A DNA stretch of 64,000 bases from Clarireedia homoeocarpa (GCA_001465935.1 LNKV01000031.1:147871-211870); one strand, 5' to 3'; positions 49,747 to 61,741 are shown, counted from the stretch's first letter. Program-made: numbers and translations. Notes: generated from the sequence alone by a model not told the origin.

Positions 49747-49881
49747 GGCCATGTATGCGAAGACCTTGTCGATTTTCTCGAGATCATCCTTCTTCCGGAA
49801 GTAAATGGTAGAGGCGAGGCAGAATGCCACCGCTGCGATCTTTACCGCCCGGTAAAGAGCGAGAAGGTGCTTTAGACCCAT
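49747..49881 (-). CDS. First exon of a possible small protein
   Basis: A 45-codon frame starts MGLKHLLALYRAVKIAAVAF and continues CLASTIYFRKKDDLEKIDKV, ending at a good donor (GCC|GTAAGT). The hydrophobic N-terminal helix followed by a charged amphipathic segment looks coding. No convincing second exon could be placed in the AT-rich sequence downstream (49746 toward 49000), which may hide a transposon insertion. The gene may be truncated or not real. Confidence 0.3.
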
Positions 49882-50371
49882 TGTTCGAAGTGGATTGGGA
49901 CAATTGATTGTGGTGATTGTACAGTATAGTTTGATGCTTTTAGAGTGTTGTAATTACTGTGCTGATTTGGAACATTCAGAGAATTTGGAATCACGAATCT
50001 GGCGGGGACATTGTACTTTGATTCTAGTCATCGTCGCTCTTTCCCAAAATGCAGCTGCTCAAGTCATCGCCTCTTCGCTCCTACTAGGGTTGGAACGGAA
50101 CTCTTTGTGCCACTTATTCCATTACTTAAAATCTGATGGAGCTAGAGCCTGAATATCTCTGATTGCCCGGTGTAAGGACGCCGCCTCGCCTCCAGAACTC
50201 CAAACAGTACTCGGCTGGTGGAAGCTCTCCCCGACTGATCCTCTTGTAGATGTTTTGGACATGTGGTGCTTTGGACGGCTTGGTATGTTTAGGTCTTGGA
50301 CGTTTCTCGTTGGGAGGTCTCTCGTCGGGAGGTTCCTCGTCGGGAAGCATACTAACAGGCGAAAGATCCCG

Positions 50372-50488
50372 CGTCTGTTTCAAAACAGGATAAAGATATA
50401 ATAGTATTAACACTGACACTGATATAGCTTATAGCTGTTGGGAGGGAAAGAGAATGAGAGATGAAAGTTGTAGTAAGTTGGTAGAAGA
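50372..50488. repeat. 117-bp direct repeat, copy 1
   Basis: It is highly similar, without net length change, to 51090-51206. Shared core phrases are ATAGTATTAA, CTGACACTGATATAGCTT and GTTGGGAGGGAAAGAGAATG. The copies are 718 bp apart. Confidence 0.85.
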
Positions 50489-50656
50489 TATAATAAATAA
50501 GAAAAGAAGTTTAAAAAAAAGCAAAAAGATAAAGTAAAAGATCGAATCCGAGTATTAAAAGTAACAGAAAAGAAAGAAATAATAACAAGAAAAACTAGTA
50601 AAAAAGGAAGAATTTTGCAAATAATAAAAAGTCCTCCGAATAAACTTGTGTTTAGA

Positions 50657-50890
50657 AAGAATTATCCTCTATAGGTTCCTCAACTATCTCTCCTACGCCA
50701 AACTCATCAGCAATCTCTCTTCCTTGCCCTAATTGCCTATCTACAAATCGAGTAATATCAGTAGCTCTTTCATAGAGGCGGCGGGGGATATTTGCTGGAC
50801 GAAGAATACGGAAATCGACTTCATCTGGTACGTTTAAATGCCGATGTCCTATATGAAGCCACCAATAAAGGCGTATACGTGCTTGATATT
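50657..50890 (-). pseudogene. Open coding-like remnant between the direct repeats
   Basis: On the minus strand an open frame without an ATG reads RIRLYWWLHIGHRHLNVPDE, then VDFRILRPANIPRRLYERAT and a Gly/Glu-rich end (EFGVGEIVEEP), stopping at a TAA near 50657. The composition looks coding, but I cannot name the family. The position between two direct repeats suggests transposon cargo or a captured gene fragment. Confidence 0.3.
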
Positions 50891-51089
50891 ATATAAATCG
50901 GCGATTATACAAAGAAATTCTGACTTGTTAGTTGGTATCGAAGTGGTGTAATACACGCTTCATCGCCTCTTCGCTCCTGCTACTTATGGATGCGAAAACA
51001 AACAAATACTTTTTAAATCTCCCAATCAGGTATCCGAAAATTATAATATAAGACGACCTGGCACTCTCTTACCTCTCTACCTTTGAATT

Positions 51090-51206
51090 CGTCTGTTTTA
51101 AAACAGAATAACGACATAATAGTATTAATACTGACACTGATATAGCTTGTGACTGTTGGGAGGGAAAGAGAATGAGAGATGAAAGTTCTAGTAAGCTAGT
51201 AGAAGA
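51090..51206. repeat. 117-bp direct repeat, copy 2
   Basis: Partner of 50372-50488. Together they bracket 601 bp of AT-rich sequence, a layout reminiscent of a miniature LTR element. The ends do not show an obvious TG..CA or target duplication, so that reading is tentative. Confidence 0.85.
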
Positions 51207-53506
51207 GCAAGCAGGCGGAATGCAGGCTGATGGAAATGAGATTGGAGAAGCTGACATGAGAATCAGATCAATTTGTTGATATATATACCTTATGGCAGAA
51301 GATATAGTTGTATGCTGAAGGTTGAGATGAGAATCTTGCGAAGCGCGAGGAGTTGCAGATAGATGATGAGGGCAAGAGCGGTGGAGCGGTGACGGATATG
51401 GATAAACTGGAGTGGAACCAATGTGTGAGAGCAACGCAAGGCTTGGGACTCGATGCGGCTGGCTTTTGACCTCGACAAACAAGGAGAATTCAGAGAGATG
51501 GTATGATTCTTGTTTGCTTGGAAGAGCTGCATATTGTTACTCAACACAACCAGCTGTGATCTCAGTGTGCTTCCCACTGCCTACCTACTCAATAGGTAGG
51601 CATTTGCAGTTTTGCAGTTTTCCAGTTTAACAGAGCGAATATCTTAGGGCTAGACTAGGATTTTTGCTTTTTGCTTTCCACTCTACATCAAAACTTCATA
51701 TCTAACTTCCTCAATATTACTCTGCCTGCTCAAGCCAGTCCTCACTCGATGCGTTCAAACGGTTACCTCTCGATATCTAAACCTGGCCATGCACACACTT
51801 CAAACAACACCGCAAATCATCAAACTGCTCCAGCGAGGCTCAAAATCCTCACAATGTTTGCAAACATGACAAATACCAATCTTTGTTACGATCGTATGGT
51901 TTAAGTAGCACGTAGCTACTTCGGAGAGTGGGTCGAGTGGATAATTCTTTGTTCGACGATGCTTTACAAACAATTAACGATGCCGATTGTCTGGTTCTTT
52001 CGAGATATAGATATGCACGTGGTGATTACTTTTTGTGTCGTCTTAGTAACGAGGTGCATTCTCATGTTGCTCGAAGGTAGCTATCAAAGCGCATATAATG
52101 CCGCACATTATTGGATATTGAAAAGGCTTGCACATTGAACGACGACGAGCATTTATGGACTATTAGGTCAATGATTATTAAATGGAACAAGGAGTGGTGA
52201 ACAGAAGCGAAAACCAACATAGGCCATCATATGACGCGCACCAAGCTTCGACCGCCGCCTGATTGGACTTCGGGGGAAGAATTGTCTGATTTCTCGGGAG
52301 ACGAAGAGATTCGTGAAGAGAAAGAAATCGGAGATGCTAGAATGGGTTTCTATCGACGTTAGATAAATTTGTACTGTGAGACCAAGTTTCACATGTACTG
52401 ACAGCATGTCTCAAAGCTTGTTAGCATTTGAGGCACAGTCAAGGTGAATCCCATCCTCGTTTTCACGTCCTATTCAGCGAAGGAATGAAGCCTAGATCAA
52501 TGAGACATATTCTGACTCGAGAGTACAGTGCGATCAGGCAATCAATTAAAGGGCCAAAGTGCGCGGAGAAACCCCACGATGCACTATTACTATCGACTTT
52601 GAGTATAGCGCGAGCTGGTTGAGCCAGGCGTACTTTTGCTGAGTCAACGTGGCTGTATCAATGAACCCAGCTTGGACGAGGGTGTGGTCAGTTTGTCCAT
52701 ATTAATAGCTATATTCAAATAACTTCAATGAATTGAAATGAAAGTAAGAAAGAAATGATCGTCCCGCAACATGCATAAAGCTGGAATTGGCAAATTTCCT
52801 GCCAACAACCTGCCATACTTAGACATTAATGGTAACTATAAGAGTTCTTGCTACTACTCCACAACTCGAGCCGTCGACCCGGGAATAGGTCCCCCGAAAC
52901 CCATCAACTTTGATTGACGGAGGTGAACATCATTGTTTAAGCCTCAGAGTTATTACATCCATAAAGGACATCATGCATCAGCCATGAAAACCATACAACT
53001 CAATGGTTGTTGGATAGGTGCATAGTCCAACGCAAGCAAGTGAACCTGACAATCGTAACAAACTGAGTTGCTTTTCAATAAACCAACTTAGTTAAACATC
53101 ATAGGAGACTTGCGGAAATCTCAAGCATCCAAAATATAAACAGAAAATTGCCTTATTTTTGTGAGCAGTAGCTTCAACGAGCGAGAAGGAGGTCGTCCGT
53201 CAAACAGTTTCGGTGCGGAAAATCTAATCTCCGATAATCTACGAACAGCAGCTTCAAAGCTTACATGCCCGTCCTCCACTTCGACCTCCACACAAGCTCT
53301 GCAGAATAGCTCCAGACTACTTTGTATACAGTAATTCAATCCTTGCGCAGAGCTGCATGCACAAGCAACGTCAATCACCAATCCACCCCGACACTCAACC
53401 CAACCTTTTCTTTCGCATCGCACCATAACACAGTTACTATCACAATCTGAGTATTCCAGTATCCCTCAACACCCCTCAAATCTGCACCTTCCACCAATCC
53501 CCGAAA
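51207..53506. other. Gene-poor region
   Basis: Minus-strand frames at 51069-51577 and 53121-53426 and plus-strand frames near 51671 and 52428 lack motifs, good start contexts or intron support. The last 100 bases before 53507 are CT-rich and look like a leader. Confidence 0.4.
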
Positions 53507-54595
53507 ATGTCCTTCGACTCCCCTCTCCCCCCCTACAATGCTTCCGACCCCAGCGCAACTTTCCTGAACTCCTCATGTCTCGACCTACTTCTAATTGAGC
53601 TCGTCCCGCTCGCCTACCGCACCGTGCATGCGCTTGATGTGCCATCCTCCTCGGATGCGAATAACAAGATGGAGGAAGATGAGGAGCGCGATAGGGTGTT
53701 CTTTCGGCTGGAGAGTCTGGGGTATCGTGTTGGGTTGGGGTTGGTTGAGCGGTGAGTTTTCTTTTTGTCTTTTGCTTTTCCTGCTTGTTTGTTCGAGGGT
53801 TGGGAATTCGCGGATGAGATGGGTGTAGGATGGGTGAAGAATAGGAATGGGCTGGCCAGGTAGGAGATCAGGTGGATATTAGGCTTAGTAGAGATAGAAG
53901 AGACGTTTGAGAAGAGGAAAATGAGATAGAGAAGGACAGAGCAGAACCACAACTTGGCATGCAAAGACCAAGAAAGCAAAAGCTAATACGACTTCTCCCA
54001 ACTCCAGATTCAGCAAAGACCGCCCCCGCTTCACAGACACTCTCGACGTAATAAAATTTCTCTGCAAGGATCTCTGGATGTTAGTTTTCCGAAAACAAAT
54101 CGACAACCTGAAGACGAATCACAGGGTATGGTCTCCCTCTACCTAACGGTCTCCCTCTACCTAACTCTACACCCGTTCGAACGCTTTACTTTGGACAAGA
54201 ATATTCCTATTTGTATAGATATCATTGATGAAATACTCTACTGACATTCCCACCCCAGGGCGTCTACGTCCTAACCGATCACTCATTCCGCCCCTTCGCT
54301 CGTATGAGCACCGAGGCCGGCGGACAGGCCGTCATCCGCGCACAGCCTGTATGTTCCTCCCCGTTCGCCTCTACTTCCTAACCTTACCCCCTCCCCCCAC
54401 ACCCCCTCCACTCAAATATACCCTGCTAATCACCCCCTCCTCCTCCCCCAACAGTTTCTTTACTTCCCCTGCGGTATAATCCGTGGTGCGCTCGCCTCCA
54501 TGGGCATCAACGCGACGGTACAAGCGGAAACGACCGAGCTTCCTGGCGCTACATTTCAGATCAAGAGTATTGCTAATAATGGTGGAAAATCATGA
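53507..54595 (+). CDS. TRS33: TRAPP complex subunit Trs33/TRAPPC6, four exons
   Basis: Exons are 53507-53751, 54008-54125, 54259-54348 and 54455-54595, giving 197 aa. The first exon ends ..RVFFRLESLGYRVGLGLVE. Then follow RFSKDRPRFTDTLDVIKFLCKDLW, VFRKQIDNLKTNHRGVYVLTD and FLYFPCGIIRGALASMGI. These are the marks of the Bet3-like TRAPPC6/Trs33 family. The C..G..RG.L..G motif near the end is typical of the fold. Trs33 is a small shared TRAPP subunit that helps tether vesicles and activate Rab1/Ypt1 at the Golgi. The first intron is long (256 bp). Introns have donors GTGAGT, GTATGG and GTATGT. An acidic insert (SSSDANNKMEEDEERD) in the N-terminal helix region is a local elaboration. Confidence 0.93.
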
Positions 54596-55879
54596 TTTTT
54601 AACATTTAAGGTTCATGATATCCGCCGTTGCCTCCTTTGATCTGATTTGAAAGGGGGAATGATGAGATTATCGTTAAAGAGAATAGAGTTGGGTGATTTA
54701 CAAGGAAGATTCCGAAACTAGGGAATTAGGAAGCGAGGAGGCGAGGAGATGAGCAGAAGGAAGTGAAGAGCTTGAGACAGCACCAGGCATGGGACCTACA
54801 AATGCATTCTCATTGTTGGGGGTGCAGAGGGTTAGAAAAAAAATGCATGCAAATGCACACACTATATGACGGGAGGTAATCTCACTTTGGTTGTTATCCA
54901 ACTCCGGGAATGGATTTTCCTCACTAAAGAAACAGAACCAAGGTACTGAGCAGTCGGGAGCCAACCAACAGTTTCGGTCATGTGGTAATTTTCTTGCCTT
55001 TTCGCAGAGACAGGGAAGGGCTCGATACATAGTGTTGGTAAGGATACGGGATGAGATGGGATGGTATGGTATGGTATGGTATGGTATGGTATGGTATGAC
55101 TTGGGGCGATACCAATACCATGCAATGCATAGCGAGGCGTTCACGGGACACCGCAAGGGAACAGCGGGGTGGGCTTGTATCACTTTCATAGATGAAGCTC
55201 AAGCTTGATAGGTATAGAATGAGATTTGGTTGGCTTCAATGCCATTTGATACTGAATGCAAATCTAACTCTCGGAAGGCTTAATCGTTCTTCTACTAAGC
55301 CATACCATGTTATTCTACCACGTGCAAATCGTTCTCCAAATCAACTGATGAATTGATTCATTCATTTATTTCATTTCATTTAATTCGTTGCCTTGCGAGA
55401 GAAGTTCATAAGGTAACTCTATCTGTTTGTTTCCCGACCCATCGTAATCATCTCATATCATCCATCTCCATGGACCCATCATGCACCCCAAGTTCCCTTT
55501 CTCTTTCTTACCCTCTCCCGGCATTCCAAGTTCATACTCTCAGTCCCATAACACGAAGGAATCCAGGAAAGAAATGAGAACAAATTGATCCTATCTCCCA
55601 CTTATTCGGAAACGAAAACGGTAAAAAAGCTTCTTACAGCCTATCTAAGTGAAATGCCAAACGATCAGTCAGGGAAAACATGGACTTTTTGTCATTTTTT
55701 TCAATGCGTAGGGGATGCATCTACGGCAGAATAGGTAGTTTAGGGAGAAGCAATGAAGCGTACGAATAGCCGAATGAACAGCGCATGGACCATTTGGTTT
55801 CCTCCCCGAGAAGACCTCGCGTGATGGATTGGATAGTTGAAAATGAGATGAAGAGAAGGAAATTGAGCGGACAGGGAAA
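54596..55879. other. Convergent intergenic region with microsatellite
   Basis: It lies between the 3' ends of the TRS33 and malate dehydrogenase genes. Apart from the (ATGGT)n repeat at 55060-55098 I see no structure and no gene. Confidence 0.5.
55060..55098. repeat. (ATGGT)n pentanucleotide microsatellite
   Basis: About seven uninterrupted TATGG units. It creates matching spurious frames on both strands (YGMVW on plus, YHTIP on minus). Confidence 0.95.
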
Positions 55880-57273
55880 CTACTTTTGTTGAGGTGGGGC
55901 ATTGGCAAAGGTAACACCCTTTTCGATGTTGCCTTTCAGGCCATCTATAGCGGCCTTGAGAAGTTTCTTCTCATTCTCGTCGATGTTGGTGAGTGGGTTG
56001 ATAGCCTTTTCAGCTCCGCTTGTCTATTCGATTGTCAGCATGTAATCATCATATCTGAAGTAAATGAAACATACGCCGAGCTCAACTGGAACAGAGAAGA
56101 ACTCAAGTCCGGTCTCCTTAGCAATAGCATCACCACCTGGAACACCAGCAAGGTAGATGAATGTTGGCTCGGTAATTCCCTTCTCGCCATTCAAGGCCTT
56201 GAGAACCTTCTCCGAGAAACTAGCATTCGGTCAGCAGAGATATGTCGAACAACCTCAGCGAACGTACCGGAAACCAGCATATGCCATGGAGAGAGTAGCG
56301 GAGCCAGCACCATCCTTAGCCGCAACAACCTCATCACCGCCAAATTGCACTCTCTTAACCAAAGCCTCCAACTTTTCGGAAGGGATGGTGACAGAAGGCT
56401 TGGCCTGGCTGAAGAGGGGAACAATGGTTTCACCGGAGTGACCACCAACAACTGGGATGGTCAATTCTTGAGGGTTATCCTTACCAACAATCTCAGCAAC
56501 GAAAGTCTCGGCTCTCACGACATCGAGAGTGGTAACACCGAAAAGACGTTGCGCATCGAAGACACCCTTAGCTTTGAGAACTTCGGCAGCAACTGGGACA
56601 GTAGAGTTGACGGGGTTGGAGATGATGAGGATGTATGCTTTTGGAGCGACTTCAGCGATGGCCTCGATGAGAGTTTTAACAATACCAGCGTTGATGTTGA
56701 AAAGATCATCACGAGTCATTCCTGGCTTGCCTGATTATCCTGTTAGCATCTCGTGGTTCAATTGCTTCGTGTGGGCTGAATTATACGGTGAACATACGAG
56801 GAACTCCAGCAGGGATAACAATCAAATCGGCATCCTTGAATGCCTTCTTTGCGCCATCATCCTTTGGCAGATATGCGGTGATTTTCTACATCGTATAGCC
56901 TATCAGTATTGTTTCTATCTTCTATTCTGTGTCCATCCCCGAGACTCCTTCTAGGTGATACGTACAGCAGGGCTGGAGATGTGCGAGAGGTCGGCCGCAA
57001 CACCGGGAAGACTGGGTACGACATCGTAAAGTGCCAATTCGGAGATCAAAGGGGAGGTCTTGAGGAGAAGAGACAATGGCTATATAGGTCGACAAACAAA
57101 TTCGTTAGCAATGTGCCTTTTGTTTTCCCTCGTTCTCTTCGCCGAAGCAAGGGGATAGTTCACTCACCTGTCCGATTCCTCCGGAAGCACCAGCGACGAC
57201 TAGATATCCCAAATCAATATCTGCGACATCAATAGCGAGAAAGAATGTATCATGTACCGGCTTTGTATCCCAT
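55880..57273 (-). CDS. mdh: Cytosolic NAD malate dehydrogenase, seven exons
   Basis: The start at 57273 gives MGYKA, which joins [11 protein letters not shown] after a short intron whose CTAG acceptor is at 57200. Further exons read [58 protein letters not shown] and [15 protein letters not shown], ending with TAG at 55882-55880, for 333 aa. GASGGIG binds [15 protein letters not shown] and SNPVNST bracket the substrate. VVGGHSGET holds the catalytic His, and [22 protein letters not shown] is conserved. It interconverts malate and oxaloacetate. There is no mitochondrial presequence and no SKL-type peroxisomal tail, so the cytosolic isoform is most likely. All catalytic residues are present. 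The first exon has only 16 coding bases, and its model depends on matching the family N-terminus. Confidence 0.94.
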
Positions 57274-59233
57274 TTTGATTTCGGTTTGGTGTGAAATGTT
57301 GGTGTTTGTTGGTGTGTTCTACGCCATTCAATTCATCAGTATTAGCATTGCCTACCGGCCAAAAAGACCCCTACCCCGCGTTCACCAAAAGCTACCAAGT
57401 AAGCTCCTCAACAATCATGTCCATCAATGTACTAAGAGACGTCAACAACGTACCTGTTAATGTTCAATAAAAAGCTCAATCAATGGCTCGAAATGGTCTT
57501 GTCCGAAGTGATGTTGTGATGGAAAGGTAGGAGGGGAACGTAGATGGAAAAGACGGAGGTCAGCAGCTCTTGGAATCTGTCGGGTGGGGTCGTGGAGGGG
57601 TAAACGAAACTCCCCTTTCGCGCGCTCTTACTCGCCGAGACTCGCTTTCCCTTCCCAGCGCCCGGACCTTTCGCTTCTGCGGGGAGTTGAAATGACTCGC
57701 TGTGATTGGGTGGCCGAGCTAGGCAAAAGAGCTCACTACTTGCTACTTAACCTTACTGTATGATATTCAATACGCTTTACCCGGGCTGTTTTATATCTTC
57801 AGTATTGCACATTGGTGTTTGCTCGACGGCGGCCGCAGCAGCATCGCATGGAACTCCGGTAGTCCCCACTGCAACTGGATTGCGGACTCTCCCCCTGTCC
57901 TAGAACTGACTGACTATACTTTACTTTCATTATCTCATTCATTCCAAGCTCTCGAGCACATGAGAACCTGTTCCACTCATGCCCGCTTTCTTAGCCTTGG
58001 AAAGCATATGGCTCTTGGCCTTGGAAAGTTGGAAAGCATATGGCTGTCTCACTCTCGCACATGCCAATATGTTTTATCATATGCCGACGAGCTTGTGAAA
58101 CCCGTCAAGCCGCGGCAATTTTTGAAAGAAATTTCATATGAGACGCAGATACATACTGCAGCGATTCCCTAAGCTCACTTATAGGCCCAAGCGACCAACG
58201 GAAGGAAAGGGATAGCATGGAAATAGTATCCTAAAAACTAAAGACCGTCGTAGACTTTACGTTTGAGTTGTTGTATGACCCTGAACGTTATTCTATACTG
58301 TCGCAAGTATCATCAGGCTTTCCTTCTTTCTTCTTCACAATTCTTACAATTTTGATGGAGTGCCTCTTCTTTACAGGCTCTTATATAGCTTGCCCTTCTC
58401 GAGAGGAAGTTTGTGGAATTGGCACGATGGACTTCGCAGAGGCTTTCCGTTTCCGAAGTGAACTACAGTCTTTGGGGCTCAGTGATACTAGTAGTTGCGG
58501 CGTTGCTTCCCAAAGCGTCTCCCTCACAAGCAGAAGGACATGCTGTATTTTATGGTCTTGAGGATGCTGGACTCCTGGAGATGATAATGCGTCGATAAGC
58601 AGCAAAGTAGATCGGCTCCGAGGGGAGTAATAGGAGGCTCTTACCTGTGTGTAGCGATCGCAATTCTTTTCGGATAGTGCGAAAGCTTTTGGTGGGCGAT
58701 CCGGTATTCAACTACGTGTTTGGCAAGTGTTTTCTTCGACTAGACATCGCTCACCTCGTATCCCTAACCAGTCGATTTTCGTGCTGTGCCGCCAAACGCA
58801 CCTACTGTTGGCGGCGACTCACGGATGCCAAGGTAAAGTCCCACTGCCTATACAACAAAATGATTGAATTTTAATAAAAGCTGTGATAGTATGCAAACCA
58901 GACATATTCATCATTCATGTTAAGATCTTTTTTTTTTTCCCTTCATGCAAATCAATGAGCCATGTTTATGAAATCCATTATGCAGCAAACTAACAGATTT
59001 GGTAAGAGTTGGAGCAATTTAAACTTATTATTCCATCTCTGTGATCAGGCTTTGCAAAGACAACAAAAAAGTGAATTAAATCTACTACGCCTCACAGCTT
59101 CACAAGTGTATAATTTGTTGCCAAAAAGTTATGATTATCAAGGTCAGATCAACCCCCAGACTCAAGTCTTCTCACATCAATCTTTACACCGTTGCCTCAT
59201 CTCATACTTACCACACAGATTCATAAATTCAAG
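57274..59233. other. Intergenic
   Basis: Frames at 57819-58172 and 58268-58600 show internal repetition (CTTGGAAAG..CATATGGCT twice near 57995-58045) but no protein motif. A CT-rich leader precedes 59234. Confidence 0.45.
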
Positions 59234-60238
59234 ATGTCGACGTCACCATTATTTGATATGCTCATTATCGGGGGAGGCCCTGCAGGCTTGACTGCTGCCT
59301 TTACTCTTGCTCGCCAGCTCCATACGGCTGTTGTGTTTGGTTCTGGTGATTATCGCAATATCGATGCAAAATGGATGCATATGGTCTTGACTTGGGATCA
59401 TAAGAGTCCGAAGCAATTTCGAAGCACAGCAAGGAAGAAGATAGAAACCAATTATGAGACCATCAAATTCGAGGATGTTGAGATTACAAGTGTCAGAAAA
59501 GTTGAAGATGGATTTGAACTTCAAGGACAGACAGGGGAGACTTGAACGGGCAAGAAACTCATCCTCGCAACTGGTTCCGCAAATGACTTCCCTGACATTC
59601 CGGGATACAAAGATTACTAGGGATTGGGAATTTAGGTCTTTCTAAACCATCACTTAGACGTTTTTGCTAACTGGAAAAGCTTCCATTGCCTCTTCTTCCA
59701 TGGATACGAGGAAAAGAACTCACCTTCGTCTGGAGTTCTCGCACTTCAATCCCAGGCTTTCCCTCCATTGGCAATCCATAATGCTGAAAGTGCAGCCTCA
59801 TTCAGCCAAAATGTCACAATCTACATAGATAGCGTCGATAGTGTAGCCAAGGATATCACCACCGCTCTCAATTCTTCTACAAAGCCCTCAGACAAGTTTT
59901 CTGTGGATACACGCAAGATCAAAAGCTTTGTCAAGGATCAAGATCTCGCTGACGTCGTTATTGAATTCGAGGACGGCACTTTCATTCCTCGTCCATAATT
60001 CAAGCACACATGTGCGCGGCCCATTCGTCGAACAGCTCGGCTTAAAGCTCTCTGGCACAGGCGATATTGAGGCTCCAGCACCGATGCATATGACCTCTGT
60101 AAGGGGTTTTTTTGCTGCTGGAGATTCAGTGACTCCATACAAAGTGATAAGCGGTGCATTTTCGAGTGGTTGTGATCCAGCTGTTGCTGCATCAGCCCAA
60201 CTAGGCGCGGAGAAGCTAGGCCATCAACCCTTGTTCTA
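59234..60238 (+). pseudogene. GliT/thioredoxin-reductase-like FAD oxidoreductase, broken
   Basis: The frame begins MSTSPLFDMLIIGGGPAGLT, a Rossmann FAD site. It continues through the family pattern ARQLHTAVVFGSG and HMVLTWDHKSPKQFR, then meets TGA at 59543 where family members have Trp. TGKKLILATGSANDFPDIPG follows, then TAG and another TAG. After a probable relic intron comes FHCLFFHGYEE, where active relatives have CxxC; here the second Cys is Phe. A 1-base frameshift near 59990 separates DGTFI from LVHNSSTHVRGPF.. and the C-terminal FFAAGDSVTPYKVISGAFSSG FAD motif. At least three stops, one frameshift and loss of the redox Cys make a functional product very unlikely. Relatives oxidise dithiols in epipolythiodioxopiperazine pathways or act as general disulfide reductases. 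Confidence 0.85.
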
Positions 60239-60712
60239 GGTGACTTGGTTTTGGGAATGTGTAGCTCAGCATGATTGGAGGTGGAGGATTGGTAACTTTT
60301 ACTATTTTTTTCTCCCTCTGATCTCATGTCGACTGTGACTTGTGACTTTTTTTTTCGAAAATACCAAAGTTCTGAAAATGCCTTATTTCACTCACAAAAA
60401 GCCTTGATCATTTTTACGTACGTCGCTACATTTTGGCGTGCTACTGTAATATCAAATATTTGCCTGACCAACCGGATGCTGGTGGCGTTCTAGGGAGTTA
60501 GATTTTTGTGACCTGCCAATCATGCAATCGATACTATAGAGAATGTTGGCTGCACTAGTTGCATTTACAGGGATTTATGATACCCTGGAAAGACACAGCT
60601 TTTGGATCAATGCAAATATTCTTAAAAGATAGGCCTTGAAATTCGCTTTCGATTCAATGTAATCAGCTACCTGAAGAATGGCCAACTTAAATGACACGAT
60701 CCAAATCCATTG

Positions 60713-61040
60713 ATGGAGTCTAACATCAAACCTAACCCCACGACTACCACAGAAGAAGAAAACATTGACCATGACGACAAGGCTGTCTCTGCCCGGCCTC
60801 TCAAAGGAGTTTTGGATGTTTTAGTCATAGTTTCGGTTCTGTCATCTACATTTCTTTTCGCCCCTGAACACCACTGTCTCAGCTGTTGTTCAGCCAAAAA
60901 CTGTTCAAAGGTTTGGCCATATAGAAAGACTTCCATGGATTTCTGTTGGTGCAGCGCCCGGTGGGGTCAGTGTCAATCTTTTATGGTGTGTGCAAGCCGT
61001 CACCCTCGTCCTACCGCCCCTCCAATATATATATATATAT
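60713..61040 (+). pseudogene. N-terminal relic of an MFS drug transporter
   Basis: The frame starts MESNIKPNPTTTTEEENIDH and continues KGVLDVLVIVSVLSSTFLFA, the cytosolic tail and first membrane span of a DHA2-type (14-span) exporter. After a frameshift near 60864 it reads LNTTVSAVVQPKTVQRFGH, then LPWISVGAA. It dissolves into a (TA)n run near 61025. Only the first two spans or so remain. It is co-oriented with, and 475 bp downstream of, the broken oxidoreductase. Confidence 0.7.
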
Positions 61041-61304
61041 ATATTAACCACACGAAATCACTAGTCTCAAGTTTACGTCCTAGTTCACCTGCCTCCTCCA
61101 ATGGATAGATGAATCATTTGTCCGTTTCACTCATCTCATCCAACTCAGATCATTTCATCTCTCCTACACCCAAATCACCCACATTCAGACTACAGTTCCA
61201 TGACTTCAACACTAATTGCGTGTCCAAATTCATCTTTCCCTTCTCTCCTACTCACGCCTACTTCTAGTGTACATATATATAATTAGTGAGGCAAGTGCAT
61301 TCGA

Positions 61305-61712
61305 ATGAAATTGAGAGTGAAAAAAGCGATTGCAGGAGCAAACAAGTCATCGTTAGAATGCTGTGTTGATGTCGTTGAATATGTGTTTTCATTCTGTGCT
61401 TCTATGCATTATGCAGGGATACGACCAACATTAGAAACGACTCATGATGTGCCTGATCTTCTATTGGGAATATTAATTTGTTTATTCAGTTACTCAGGGG
61501 TTGAGAATTCTACAGCAATAATTCAGATGGCAAGGCTTACTCTACCAGAGCATCTGGCTGAGGTGATTCGAATGATAGGGCAACTTCCTTTAGATCTCCC
61601 CAAGCGTGGAGTGCGCAGTCATAAGTTCTTCACCGAGGAAGATACGCAAGTGGCATTTTCGTATGCGTTTCCTTTCGCTGCTTTGTCTCCATTTGCATGG
61701 TGTGAAATATAA
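61305..61712 (+). other. Unrecognised open frame ending in a repeat
   Basis: An intact 135-codon frame (MKLRVKKAIAGANKSSLE.. to FAALSPFAWCEI). The middle (MARLTLPEHLAEVIRMIGQL) could be part of a real helical protein. The stop codon is supplied by the tail-type repeat at 61701, so if this was a gene it was probably cut by the insertion. No family recognised. Confidence 0.3.
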
Positions 61713-61741
61713 GCCGTAATTGTCACTTCTCTAGAAGTGGC
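61701..61741. repeat. Distant copy of the SINE-like tail
   Basis: TGTGAAATATAAGCC, then the hairpin CACTTCT.CT.AGAAGTG, repeats the tail seen at 8813-8843 and 9001-9031. The 31 bases 61711-61741 are identical to both. GGTGTGA on the left and TCACAC near 61760 form a weak inverted pair around it. Confidence 0.85.

Noticed and set aside
55886..56734. 282-codon plus-strand frame over malate dehydrogenase
   Set aside because: Antisense shadow of strongly conserved MDH exons; the minus-strand reading gives the full enzyme.
58268..58605. Overlapping frames on both strands near 58.4 kb
   Set aside because: No motif, no start context, no intron support; equal openness on both strands suggests chance.
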